DNA of 64,000 nt from Shewanella glacialipiscicola. Lineage in GTDB: Bacteria > Pseudomonadota > Gammaproteobacteria > Enterobacterales > Shewanellaceae. Positions 1 through 7,826 of this stretch are shown piece by piece. Below the pieces are notes generated by a model that saw nothing but the letters and a program-made list of their open reading frames with translations, had not been told where the DNA came from and searched no databases. The position numbers and the translations under genes were made by a program. The DNA lies in the NCBI RefSeq assembly GCF_023283485.1, contig NZ_JAKILU010000014.1, positions 43,936 to 107,935 of the forward strand. Reading direction: 5' to 3'. Each line of letters begins with the position of its first letter. Position 1 is the stretch's first letter.

Positions 1-984
1 CATGTTGCCTGTGGTCTGTTGCCAAATATTCGCCGCTGCAGCGGTGAGTGCAGTGCCGCCTGATATAGTGATTTTCAAATGGCTAAAGTCCAGCGCCTTA
101 AACTCGGGTTGATGGCATAGGGCGACAAACAGGGTATTGAGGCCTGCAAATCCCGTGAAGGGGTATTTGGCGAGTGTCTTAATTAAGCCACTAATATCAC
201 GCGGATTTGGAATTAATACCGAGCAACCACCGCACTCGAAATACAGTACTAAGTTCACCATAAAAGCGTAAATATGGTAAATCGGCAGTGGCGCAACAAA
301 GATATCTTCACCTTCGGTGATGACACTGCCAATGCGGGATTTTACCTGCGCGGCATTGGCGAGCATATTACCGTGGGTCAACATGGCACCCTTAGACAGT
401 CCAGTGGTGCCGCCGGTATATTGCAATGCACTGAGAGTCGCCAATGTAGGGGCTACGCGAGTAAAGCTAAGTTCAGCACCTTGTTTAAGAATTTGGCAAA
501 ACTCAATATTTTTAAGCCTTGTTTTAGGCTGCACCTGTGGGTCAATTAAATCCAACGGATGGGTGGAAATGACTAGTTCTATTTGGGTGCTGTCGATAAC
601 TTTGGCTAAGGTCGGTAATAAGTCGGACAGTACCACCAACGCTGTGGCGCCAGAATCATTAAACTGATGAATTAACTCGCGTTCGGTATATAAGGGGTTG
701 GTATTAACCAGAATAAGACCCGCCCTGATTGCACCATAAGCAGCAATGACAAACTGGGTAATGTTAGGTAATTGAATCGCAATGCGATCGCCGGGTTTGA
801 GTGAGGTTTTATTTTGTAAGTAGGCGGCAAAGTAGCGTGAATCGCGTTCTATTTCATTAAAACTGCTGGTTTTACCTAGGCAGGCATAGGCGGGTTTATC
901 GCCATAACGTAGGCTGGTTTTCTCAATCAAATCGACAAGTGAGCTGTAGTTTAGTTTAAGTTGAGAGTCTTGATCATATGCCAT
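1..984 (-). CDS. Long-chain acyl-CoA synthetase (AMP-forming), 3' part cut off by window
   Basis: Reading back from ATG at 984 gives an open frame of 328 codons that runs off the left edge, so only the N-terminal half is present. It matches the ANL superfamily of FadD-type fatty acid:CoA ligases. The phosphate-binding motif TGGTTGLSKGA lies at about residues 190-200, and an N-terminal stretch DRIAIQLPN followed by NTNPLYTERE is typical of FadD. The protein should activate fatty acids to acyl-CoA with ATP at the inner face of the membrane for beta-oxidation or lipid synthesis. The gene is followed upstream by a 445-bp intergenic region containing a small dyad (TAAAC-N4-GTTTA, 1034-1047), a possible but unproven operator. 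Family is firm; exact substrate length is not visible. Confidence 0.85.
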   Translation of the reverse strand, partial: MAYDQDSQLKLNYSSLVDLIEKTSLRYGDKPAYACLGKTSSFNEIERDSRYFAAYLQNKTSLKPGDRIAIQLPNITQFVIAAYGAIRAGLILVNTNPLYTERELIHQFNDSGATALVVLSDLLPTLAKVIDSTQIELVISTHPLDLIDPQVQPKTRLKNIEFCQILKQGAELSFTRVAPTLATLSALQYTGGTTGLSKGAMLTHGNMLANAAQVKSRIGSVITEGEDIFVAPLPIYHIYAFMVNLVLYFECGGCSVLIPNPRDISGLIKTLAKYPFTGFAGLNTLFVALCHQPEFKALDFSHLKITISGGTALTAAAANIWQQTTGNM

Positions 985-1360
985 GCTGAACTACCTCAAA
1001 GATGATGTTTATTAGTTGTTATTATTTTCGAGTTAAACAGATGTTTAGATTAGAGGGTGTTAGCACTAGAGGTCAATGCTTATCGCGAAAAACATCGTTA
1101 TGCCAATAATGCTATCTTTATGTAAAAAAAGTCTTTTTACTCTAAAGTCTAGGGCTTAACTGTAGCTTAAGTTTGAACTTTTTGATTGTGTTTTGGCTGT
1201 GCTTTAATATTGGCTTGAGTGAATTTTTGTACGACAATAAGTTAAATATTAGTTAATTTAACTTGCAGCGGTATCAAAAGATAGCGTGGATAATCAATAT
1301 CATGGTTTGACTATCGATGGCATGGTGAGTTTATCTGTAGTGATGTTAAATGGATGGCAT

Positions 1361-1397
1361 AAATCAGCACTTAAGTTTGTTCCTTCAGTGCTGATTT
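1361..1397 (-). terminator. Hairpin downstream of the ccoG-like gene
   Basis: An 11-bp perfect inverted repeat (AAATCAGCACT, 1361-1371, with its complement at 1387-1397) surrounds a 15-nt loop, 33 bp past the stop of the minus-strand ccoG-like gene. It lacks a strong run of T, so it may be a weak terminator or an RNA-stabilising hairpin. The rest of the 985-1429 intergenic stretch shows only AT-rich promoter-like sequence for the acyl-CoA ligase. Confidence 0.45.
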
Positions 1398-1429
1398 AAC
1401 GGTTAATACTGTTCATTAAAGGTTAAGTT

Positions 1430-2902
1430 TTAAGGGCTGAAAAATCCTGTTTTTTGACTGACTTGCTGATCGGGTTGTTTAATATCTGTCACTGAGAATT
1501 GGATTATTTTACGCCCCGAGGCGAGGTTATCTCTATCGGTTAACACTGTGACTGGGTAGTCGAGTTGTTCACCAGCGGCTAGGGTAATAATTGGATTGGC
1601 AATAAGGCTAAAGGGCATTTCACTATCAACGGCGAGTTGATATTGTTTAGTCTCTTGGGTTTTGTTGCGGATCTTAAGCTGATAGGTATTTTCAATCTTA
1701 TTGTCTGCCGTTTCGCGGTACAGACTTTGTCGATCGCGAATAACATTTAGCTGGATTTCGCTACGGCCATGTAAATCTAAGCCGATGACAATTAACATGA
1801 TGATGACCGCAATCCCATAACCTAAGAAACGCGGTGAGCACCAATAAGTGTAACGCACTCCTTTTATGTCATTTTCACTCATATAACCGATAAGATTTTG
1901 TTTATAATCGAATTTGAGCATTGTTTCATTGCAAGCATCAACACAGGCGCCGCAGTTGATGCACTCATATTGTAAACCGTTGCGAATATCTATGCCTGTT
2001 GGGCACACTTCAACACATAAATTACAGTCAACACAGTCACCTAAAGTAGGCTCATTTAGGCTTGTTTGTTGCTTACGTTTACGAGGGCCACGCGATTCAC
2101 CGCGCTGTGCATCGTAGGTCACTGTTTTGGTGTTCGCGTCGAACATGACTGCTTGAAAGCGTGAGTAAGGGCAGCAGTGTAAGCACATTTGCTCGCGCAT
2201 CCAGCCCGCATTGAGATAGGTACAAACGGCGAAAAACCATACCCAGCTAGTGATCCAGAAGCTAGCATGACCTGTAAATATATCCACATAGAGTTCACGG
2301 GCAGGAATAAAATAGCTAATAAAGGCACAGCCAGTAAGTAGGGCTGTGAGCCCCCAAAGAAGGTGTTTTGCCGTTCTTTTCGCGATTTTACTGCTAGACC
2401 ACGGCGCTTTGTCGAGTTGCTTACGTTTGTTACTGCTACCTTCAATGCGCGTTTCGATCCACACATACATAAAAGTCCATGCTGTTTGCGGGCAAAGATA
2501 ACCACACCAAACACGGCCCCAAAATACAGTGATAAAAAAGAGGCTAAAAGCTGCGGCGATAAAAATCCACGCCAGTAACGTAAAATCCTGCGGCCAAAGT
2601 GTGATACCAAAAAAGAAAAACTGTTGTTGGCTGACATCTAACAATATCGCTTGGCGGCCATCAAGAGAGATAAACGGCAGGGCGAAAAATAGCACGATTA
2701 GCAAACTATTCATCATGGTGCGCAGGCGTTGAAAATAGCCTTTCTGCTCGCGAAAATGTATGTTGCCAGATGGCGTCTTTGTTGTTTGCAAGCTGCGGCT
2801 AGAGAGATTTTTAATCGGGATGTGCAGTTCTACAGCGGGCGGCTTCGCACCCACACACTTATTCACATTTGGAGAATTTGGGGTAACTTCGCACTTTGGC
2901 AT
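1430..2902 (-). CDS. ccoG: CcoG/RdxA-like membrane polyferredoxin (cytochrome oxidase accessory family)
   Basis: 490 aa. Transmembrane segments lie at roughly residues 64-80, 108-127, 182-200, 215-230 and 360-377. WCGYLCPQT is at 132-140 and MCLHCCPYSRFQ starts at 239. Two [4Fe-4S] ferredoxin motifs follow (CVDCNLCVEVCP at 290-301, CINCGACVDAC at 314-324), then a periplasmic Ig-like C-terminal domain. This is the architecture of CcoG/RdxA, which supports copper delivery during cbb3 oxidase assembly by reducing Cu(II). The ATG at 2902 has an AGGA ribosome site 9 nt upstream. No cco oxidase genes are adjacent, so this may be a second copy outside the cco operon. A sigma-54-type promoter lies just upstream and a sigma-54 activator gene is next to it, which suggests signal-dependent expression. 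Family is firm; the partner oxidase is unknown. Confidence 0.88.
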   Translation of the reverse strand: MPKCEVTPNSPNVNKCVGAKPPAVELHIPIKNLSSRSLQTTKTPSGNIHFREQKGYFQRLRTMMNSLLIVLFFALPFISLDGRQAILLDVSQQQFFFFGITLWPQDFTLLAWIFIAAAFSLFFITVFWGRVWCGYLCPQTAWTFMYVWIETRIEGSSNKRKQLDKAPWSSSKIAKRTAKHLLWGLTALLTGCAFISYFIPARELYVDIFTGHASFWITSWVWFFAVCTYLNAGWMREQMCLHCCPYSRFQAVMFDANTKTVTYDAQRGESRGPRKRKQQTSLNEPTLGDCVDCNLCVEVCPTGIDIRNGLQYECINCGACVDACNETMLKFDYKQNLIGYMSENDIKGVRYTYWCSPRFLGYGIAVIIMLIVIGLDLHGRSEIQLNVIRDRQSLYRETADNKIENTYQLKIRNKTQETKQYQLAVDSEMPFSLIANPIITLAAGEQLDYPVTVLTDRDNLASGRKIIQFSVTDIKQPDQQVSQKTGFFSP

Positions 2903-2940
2903 AAAGGGTCCTAACGGCTTAAATAAGATCTGCCTCCCTA

Positions 2941-2958
2941 TAGCAAGCGCTAGGCCAA
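2941..2958 (-). promoter_or_regulatory. Sigma-54 (RpoN) -24/-12 promoter of the ccoG-like gene
   Basis: On the minus strand the sequence reads TTGGCCTAGCGCTTGCTA. It matches the sigma-54 consensus TTGGCACG-N4-TTGCW, with the GG and GC doublets exactly 10 nt apart. The implied start site near 2930 gives a leader of about 28 nt before the ATG at 2902. A palindromic site sits about 105 bp upstream of that start, the usual distance for an enhancer-binding activator. Confidence 0.75.
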
Positions 2959-3020
2959 GTTTGAGTTGGTTTAACTGTTTGATATGTATGGTTATTTTCA
3001 GATTTGACCCAAGTATTAGT

Positions 3021-3052
3021 CACGATATATCACACATTGGCGATATATCGTG
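3021..3052. promoter_or_regulatory. Palindromic upstream activator site for the sigma-54 promoter
   Basis: Perfect 11-bp arms, CACGATATATC (3021-3031) and GATATATCGTG (3042-3052), flank a 10-bp spacer. The right half contains the self-complementary CGATATATCG (3041-3050). The same core recurs upstream of the neighbouring activator gene at 4595-4608. Its position between the activator's 3' end and the ccoG-like promoter fits a binding site for that activator. A role as the activator's terminator is less likely because there is no T run. Confidence 0.65.
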
Positions 3053-3074
3053 TCTTTTGGTATGTATGCTGTGC

Positions 3075-4007
3075 TTATGTCTCAGTAGATTGACGCTTAA
3101 TCCCCAGTTTTTTCATTCGTGATCTTAACGTACTTGCTGGCACGCCGAGCACATTGGCTGCACCTAATGGACCCGATATACGCCAATGTAAACGTTTAAG
3201 GGTTTGTTCTATATGTAGGGCTTCTGCTTCAGCTAAAGTTTGCCCGTGAGCCTGAGTGAGTGGGTTGCTATTAGGCATAGCGTGAATATGTAAAATATCG
3301 CTTTGGGATAAAATAGCTTCGCGTTCAAGAATATTTTGCAGCTCACGCACATTGCCTGGCCAAGTGTATGCCATGAGCTTTTGCAGTCCCTTCTGGCTCA
3401 CGCCGCGAATCTTTTTTCCAAGCTTTCGATTTAAACTGTGCAGAATATGGCTGACAAGCTCAGGAATATCGTCGATTCTTGCGCGCAGTGGTGGCACCTG
3501 AATAGGGAATACATTTAGGCGGTAATACAAATCCATTCGAAATAATCCTAGCTCAACTCGCTTGAGTAAGTCGTGATGACTGGCAGCGACTAAACGGATA
3601 TCCACTTGAATGGTTTCACTGCCGCCAAGGCGTTCGAAGGATTGCTCTTGGATAACTCGCAGTAATTTTGATTGCGCTTCTAAGCTCAGTTCGGCCACTT
3701 CATCGAGAAACAGCGTGCCTTGATGGGCGAGTTCAAAGCGACCTTTTCGGCGACTGGTAGCGCCAGTAAATGCTCCTTTCTCATGGCCAAAGAGCTCACT
3801 TTCTAATAAAGAGGCTGAGAACGCTGCACAGTTAACACTGATCATTGGCTTGTCTTTACGGTGGCTTAATTGATGTAAATTACGGGCGACTAACTCTTTA
3901 CCTGTGCCGTTTTCACCACAAATCAATACTGTGCTATCGGTATTGGCGACTAGATGCAATTGCTGGATCATATGGCGGATCACGCCGCTATTTCCTGATA
4001 TATCCAC
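3075..4007 (-). CDS. Sigma-54-dependent activator, AAA+ and Fis-type HTH part (3' half of a frameshifted gene)
   Basis: 310 aa from a GTG at 4007, although the frame is open back to 4142. It carries the sigma-54 activator AAA+ domain: Walker A (GENGTGKE), the sigma-54 contact motif GAFTGA, Walker B (LFLDEV), and the sensor II region [10 protein letters not shown]. The C terminus is a Fis-like helix-turn-helix ([22 protein letters not shown]). Upstream in the same frame a coiled-coil-like linker ([16 protein letters not shown]) joins it to the PAS domain of the next entry, but one base is out of register. The protein should bind the GATATATC palindromes and drive the sigma-54 promoter of the ccoG-like gene. 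Whether a functional full-length protein is made is uncertain. Confidence 0.75.
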   Translation of the reverse strand: MDISGNSGVIRHMIQQLHLVANTDSTVLICGENGTGKELVARNLHQLSHRKDKPMISVNCAAFSASLLESELFGHEKGAFTGATSRRKGRFELAHQGTLFLDEVAELSLEAQSKLLRVIQEQSFERLGGSETIQVDIRLVAASHHDLLKRVELGLFRMDLYYRLNVFPIQVPPLRARIDDIPELVSHILHSLNRKLGKKIRGVSQKGLQKLMAYTWPGNVRELQNILEREAILSQSDILHIHAMPNSNPLTQAHGQTLAEAEALHIEQTLKRLHWRISGPLGAANVLGVPASTLRSRMKKLGIKRQSTET

Positions 4008-4129
4008 ATCGCCAGTTTTATCTGCGAGTGCGGTTTGTAGGTAATGGTTTTCTGAAGCGAGTCGTTCTGAGAGGGCTTGTACTTGTACTTGGGCTAATGC
4101 TTGGCGTAATGACAGCTCTGTTTGTTTTT

Positions 4130-4537
4130 TTAAATACTGATATCACGAAATATCGCGACCACGCCAACCAGTTCATCGGCGCGGTAAACGGGCGTAGAGC
4201 TGTAATGTACTGGAAAACTGCTACCATCCTTACGCCAAAATACGTCATGGGTTATCTCACGCGTAATGCCATCTTTTAAAGTGTTATAAATGGGGCAATC
4301 TTCTTGTGGGTAGTGGCTCCCGTCTGCGTGGCTATGGTGATGACAATCATGGATATTTTTCCCGAGTAACTCTTCATTCTTCCACCCTGTCATGCGTTCT
4401 GCCGCAGGATTAATAAAAACGGCATTACCACTTAAATCAAAGCCATAAATCCCTTCACCAACAGCATTAAGCAATAATTGATTTTCGGGTAAAAAATGGT
4501 TGTGTACGAGTGCTGTAGTTGATGAAAGCTGAGACAT
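4130..4537 (-). CDS. PAS sensor part of the sigma-54 activator (5' half of a frameshifted gene)
   Basis: 135 aa from ATG at 4537. It is one PAS domain ([20 protein letters not shown] ... [11 protein letters not shown]) with a His/Cys-rich insert, [17 protein letters not shown], near residues 65-81. That pattern also occurs in other PAS sensors of this class. The frame ends at a TAA at 4130-4132 directly after the conserved RDIS motif, exactly where a linker to the output domain is expected. The linker continues in the neighbouring frame. Adding one T to the short T run at 4132-4134 would fuse both parts into a single PAS-AAA+-HTH protein. The ligand is unknown; the His/Cys cluster hints at a metal or redox signal, but that is inference. 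Confidence 0.7.
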   Translation of the reverse strand: MSQLSSTTALVHNHFLPENQLLLNAVGEGIYGFDLSGNAVFINPAAERMTGWKNEELLGKNIHDCHHHSHADGSHYPQEDCPIYNTLKDGITREITHDVFWRKDGSSFPVHYSSTPVYRADELVGVVAIFRDISI

Positions 4538-4594
4538 AGGCCGGTTTACTCGATTCGCTAGCAGATAGTTTGAGTGTACCTTTAAATATCATCA

Positions 4595-4608
4595 CGCGAT
4601 ATATCGCG
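4595..4608. promoter_or_regulatory. Perfect palindrome upstream of the sigma-54 activator gene
   Basis: CGCGATATATCGCG is a perfect 14-bp palindrome about 58-71 bp upstream of the activator ATG (4537). It shares the core CGATATATCG with the site at 3041-3050, which suggests autoregulation by the activator. Apart from this site and the terminator near 4840, the 4538-4881 stretch is AT-rich and holds no convincing gene. Confidence 0.6.
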
Positions 4609-4839
4609 GATTTAAATGTGTCCGCGAAACTTAGTGTTCCCATGAATTTTATAGTCATAAAAATAGTGACCGTTAATATTTTGGGAGTAAATGACTCTTG
4701 TCGTCATGGTGTGTGGGGTTTATATGTTCAAGTTATTGATTGTATTTGTGTATTTTCATTTGTGAAACAAGGGTTATTTTTTCATAATTGTTTCATTTTT
4801 TAAATAAATAGTTTCATTCAATTTGAACGGCTCTCACCT

Positions 4840-4864
4840 AAAAGGCTGCCACGCAGCCTTTTTT
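4840..4864 (-). terminator. Rho-independent terminator of the thioredoxin-like gene
   Basis: A 10-bp stem (AAAAGGCTGC, loop CAC, GCAGCCTTTT) lies 18 bp past the stop of the minus-strand gene at 4882. T runs flank it on both strands, so it could also stop plus-strand transcripts. Confidence 0.85.
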
Positions 4865-4881
4865 ATGTAAACCTGATGATC

Positions 4882-5421
4882 TTAACGAGCGGCCGTTAGG
4901 CCATTGAGTACGTCGCTAATACTAAGTTTTGACGGCAAAAGAATGCCATTGGGATGACTTGGGCCGTAGATTTTATTGTAGGGCGTTCCTGGCACGCCTT
5001 CATGGCGCATATAGCTTTCAATTGTTTTGTTGGCTTCACTCCAGTTGCCTTGCATAAGAATAATATTGTCGGCCATCAAAGCATTGACAACTTGTTCCCT
5101 ATGGGTAACTTCGGCTTGATTGGTTTTACAAATCATGCACCAATCAGAGGTGATATCAACAAAGACGGTATAACCTTTAGCAACTAAAGGCGCAATTTGC
5201 TCTGGTGCTAAGGTGCGCCACTGTAGTTTTTGGTAGGCCTGATAATCCTCACCTTTATGTACAAATCCAATAATAGCGCCGAGTCCCACAGCGAAAAATC
5301 CCAGCACAAATATCACAGCTAGCGGTATGGTTTTGCCTTTTTGTCTTTGCCAAAGTAGCAGCAAAATAGCGCCTATTAATAAACAAAGAATGAAAATACT
5401 GATCAGAGTGATGGTGCTCAT
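4882..5421 (-). CDS. Membrane-anchored thioredoxin-fold protein (DsbD C-terminal-like)
   Basis: 179 aa. Two N-terminal membrane segments (about residues 3-24 and 32-53) are followed by a thioredoxin-like domain with the active-site motif WCMICK (Cys95, Cys98) in the context VFVDITSDWCMICKTNQ. That context is typical of the C-terminal gamma domain of DsbD and of related cytochrome c biogenesis thioredoxins. A GVPGTPYNKIYGP stretch supplies the cis-Pro region. It is probably a periplasm-facing thiol reductant. It lacks the eight-helix DsbD core, so it must obtain electrons from another partner or act as an oxidoreductase itself. It stands alone, with a terminator between it and the PAS/AAA+ gene. 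Family is clear, substrate unknown. Confidence 0.75.
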   Translation of the reverse strand: MSTITLISIFILCLLIGAILLLLWQRQKGKTIPLAVIFVLGFFAVGLGAIIGFVHKGEDYQAYQKLQWRTLAPEQIAPLVAKGYTVFVDITSDWCMICKTNQAEVTHREQVVNALMADNIILMQGNWSEANKTIESYMRHEGVPGTPYNKIYGPSHPNGILLPSKLSISDVLNGLTAAR

Positions 5422-5681
5422 AAAACTTCCTGCTTGAGATCTGCCGATAGAGGCTTAGGTTATGCTTATCTTAGCGGCTAAGGGCTTAAATTAGCGTTAA
5501 TTTATGGATTTTGGGTCAGCAAGTTTAGCCCTTAGCGTTGATGCATTTAGTTGCAATTGTGTTTTGCGCCTTTTGTTAAGTGTTTTTAAGCTTAGGCAGA
5601 TTATAAATATAACAAGATAAAGGGAGCAAAATGATAAGTTTAAGCTGACGTAAACGAGAGCCCGCCGTATCACAGTGGTGA

Positions 5682-5911
5682 CTATTAGTACTGCCTCTGG
5701 TGTTATTTTTTCGATGCATGAGTCATGCAGAGGCGGAGAAAAAGGCTGACGTTAAAGCTGAAAGCACAGTCCCTGAAGTAGTTAAAACCGAACATAGAAT
5801 GACGATTCAAGATTAGAAAATAAGCTACCAAGCGATAAGCGCGAAACCATTTTAAAAGATGATAAGGGTGAGCCTCTGGCGAGTATTTTCTCAATTACTT
5901 ATTCGCGTTAA
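5682..5911 (+). pseudogene. Decayed exported protein, resembles the N-terminus of an S10 serine carboxypeptidase-like protein
   Basis: Frame 1 (5682-5816) reads a signal-peptide-like hydrophobic run LLVLPLVLFF, then SHAEAEKKADVKAES and VVKTEHRMTIQD before a TAG. A second frame then continues with ENKLPSDKRETILKDDKGEP and LASIFSITYSR up to TAA at 5909-5911. The two pieces joined look like the mature N-terminus of exported S10-type carboxypeptidases, in which a TEHxxTI segment is followed by a GEPxAxxF segment. No start codon with a good ribosome site is seen and the remaining several hundred codons are absent. I read this as a frameshifted, 3'-deleted relic. The family call comes from memory of the pattern only. 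The rest of 5422-5991 shows nothing else. Confidence 0.4.
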
Positions 5912-5991
5912 CACTTTTATGGCGTGATGTTAGAATCGTCAGCAAGTTTATGGTCCACAATGAGCCTTTTTATTCGGCGTAGGATGTTTTA

Positions 5992-6606
5992 ATGAGTTTG
6001 AGTACCTGGTTAGGGCTATTGGCCATTTGTTGTTTGGGCGCGATGTCGCCTGGCCCCAGTTTAGCTATGGTGGTGCGCCACACATTAGGCGGTGGACGAG
6101 ATAAGGGGATTGTTTGCGCATGGGCACATTCGATTGGCATTGGGATTTATGCGTTGGTGACCTTGCTCGGTTTAGCCGCAGTCCTTAAAAAGGCGCCCTT
6201 AGTATTTAATGGAATTGCAATTATTGGGGCGTTATATCTGGCTTGGATGGGAATTCAAGCGCTGCGCTCAAAAGGTGGCATGCAAGCTAAATTTGCCGCA
6301 GGTGAAGCAACGGATACTCTAACCGCCGCCCGTGACGGTATCGCGATTTCTTTATTTAATCCTAAGATAATGTTGTTTTTCCTCGCGCTTTTCAGCCAAT
6401 TCGTCATGGTGGCCGATAGCATAACGGCGAAAGCATTAATCATCTTTACGCCTTTAGTGGTCGATGGTCTTTGGTACACACTGATTGCTTTGTTGTTATC
6501 CCACTCTAGTGTATTGCCTAAGTTGAGAGAAAAAGCGGGCTTAATTGATAAGTTGTCTGGCGTGGTATTGATACTGCTGGCTATTAGGGTGATGTATACA
6601 CTGTAA
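5992..6606 (+). CDS. LysE/RhtB family amino acid exporter
   Basis: 204 aa. Five or six hydrophobic segments span the protein. The N-terminal signature CCLGAMSPGPSLAMVVRHTLGGGR is that of the LysE/RhtB superfamily, and GIAISLFNPKIMLFFLALFSQFV near residue 115 is the family's second conserved block. Members export amino acids or homoserine/threonine-like compounds across the inner membrane by proton exchange. An AGGA ribosome site precedes the ATG by 9 nt. The gene is monocistronic and ends at a strong shared terminator. The substrate cannot be read from the sequence. Confidence 0.88.
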   Translation: MSLSTWLGLLAICCLGAMSPGPSLAMVVRHTLGGGRDKGIVCAWAHSIGIGIYALVTLLGLAAVLKKAPLVFNGIAIIGALYLAWMGIQALRSKGGMQAKFAAGEATDTLTAARDGIAISLFNPKIMLFFLALFSQFVMVADSITAKALIIFTPLVVDGLWYTLIALLLSHSSVLPKLREKAGLIDKLSGVVLILLAIRVMYTL

Positions 6607-6630
6607 GCGAATTATCAGATAGCTATAATC

Positions 6631-6656
6631 AAAACGCCATCAATTGATGGCGTTTT
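6631..6656. terminator. Bidirectional terminator between the LysE exporter and DUF3144 genes
   Basis: A perfect 26-bp palindrome (AAAACGCCATCAA and its complement) with flanking A and T runs lies between convergent genes. It should terminate both transcripts. Confidence 0.85.
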
Positions 6657-6686
6657 TTGTTTGTAAGAGAGGTAATAAAGCAGCTA

Positions 6687-7007
6687 TTAGCCTTTAAACA
6701 TTTGCACTGAATTGTCAGACTCTTCGGCGCTAGTTTCTTGGGTGATAGGAGGATTTGCGATGTGATCGTCTAAGTTATCACTCAGCATTTCTTTAAATTC
6801 ACTACTAAACCATTCTAATGCGCTTTCTTTTTCTGCGCCGAGATCCGCTGATTTAATCGCAGCTTCGAAGGCGTTAAAACGTGCGGCAGCAAAACGGAGC
6901 GCTGTGCCTACTTTACCTACATCGGCTTCTTGTTGGCTTAGCTGGTTGGCTAAAGCAATAAACTGATCGGCAAGTTCGTAAATGGTCGTGTTACTCGTGT
7001 CTGTCAT
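6687..7007 (-). CDS. DUF3144 family protein
   Basis: 106 aa if translation starts at ATG 7007 (MTDTSNTT). The open frame extends to a TTG at 7031, but the added residues are not family-like. It is a soluble acidic helical protein with the DUF3144 core YELADQFIALANQLSQQE and GKVGTALRFAAARFNAFEA, ending in a short acidic tail. Members are small cytoplasmic proteins of unknown role in gammaproteobacteria. It converges on the LysE exporter and is transcribed in the same direction as the pilin-like gene upstream (gap 73 bp), though no functional link is evident. Confidence 0.72.
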   Translation of the reverse strand: MTDTSNTTIYELADQFIALANQLSQQEADVGKVGTALRFAAARFNAFEAAIKSADLGAEKESALEWFSSEFKEMLSDNLDDHIANPPITQETSAEESDNSVQMFKG

Positions 7008-7080
7008 AGCGTTCACTTTAGAAAATAGCAAAATAAACCATGATTCTAACTTAATTAGCGCAATAAGGAATCGTTAGGCA

Positions 7081-7644
7081 TTAACTATTGGGATCTGAAT
7101 CAGTAATGACGATTCCTGTCTGTGAGTCATAGCTAATCGATAGCTTATCATTGACTCGATATAAGTAAGTGCACTTGCCAGGATTGGTATAGCGAGCTTT
7201 ATAGTCGGTTTTAGTGGCATCAGTATTTAAGCGCGAGACACTGGGTTGAGTATTTTGAAATAATACTTCCCATACTGAGACACAATCCTCAACATTATCA
7301 AGTGCAGGTGAGGCTTCATTACCATAAATATAGTGCTGTGCTGGCCAGCCAAAAGCGTTGAAATCAACTTGTTCTGATTGCGCCGTACCAAATACGGGTA
7401 AATCTTCTTTTGGGCCTGAGCCGACCTTAACTGCCCAAACGGCACGTGCTAGATTAATCGCTGACTTAAAGCTGCCGCCAGTCGCTTTAACAGTGGCGAT
7501 TTGCGCATCTTGCTGCACATTGATAAATTTCGGCAGTGCTACTACTGCTAAAATACCGAGCACTATAATTACCACCACAAGCTCAATTAAGGTAAAACCT
7601 GTTTTATGTGTTTGAATCGATTTATCAGAACGTTGGATCATCAT
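7081..7644 (-). CDS. Type IV pilin-like (pseudopilin/MSHA-type) protein
   Basis: 187 aa. A short basic leader ends in the prepilin peptidase site TG|FTLIELVVVIIVLGILAVVALPKF. It has Phe+1, Glu+5 and the long hydrophobic N-terminal helix of type IV pilins. The globular part has two well-spaced cysteines (DNVEDCVSVWE and PGKCTYLYR) that could form the usual C-terminal disulfide loop. The sequence most resembles MSHA-type minor pilins. No other pilus biogenesis genes are nearby, so it depends on machinery encoded elsewhere or is an orphan pseudopilin. ATG at 7644 is chosen; the next codon is also ATG. Confidence 0.85.
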   Translation of the reverse strand: MMIQRSDKSIQTHKTGFTLIELVVVIIVLGILAVVALPKFINVQQDAQIATVKATGGSFKSAINLARAVWAVKVGSGPKEDLPVFGTAQSEQVDFNAFGWPAQHYIYGNEASPALDNVEDCVSVWEVLFQNTQPSVSRLNTDATKTDYKARYTNPGKCTYLYRVNDKLSISYDSQTGIVITDSDPNS

Positions 7645-7826
7645 AGCGTATTAGGCAGTGCGAGAATGGAAGCACTATAGCACTTAAAGTCGCATGTCTT
7701 AAATGAACGCTTAACATAAAATATAATGAAGACTGTGTCACTTAACGATAGATACCATTTTCAAACTTGCCATTAAACGGCAGGACTTTTAAGCTAGCCT
7801 AATAACCGGATTGAGGAAGTAGCAAA

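Noticed and set aside
2119..2637. 172-codon minus-strand frame inside the ccoG-like gene
   Set aside because: It lies in an alternative frame of a gene with clear ferredoxin motifs.
4125..4142. Programmed -1 ribosomal frameshift in the activator gene
   Set aside because: The stop codon precedes the A7 run, and no slippery heptamer is in register with the PAS frame, so mutation or sequencing error is likelier.
5703..5894. 63-codon minus-strand open frame
   Set aside because: It is antisense to the decayed plus-strand gene, which shows clearer protein-like patterns.
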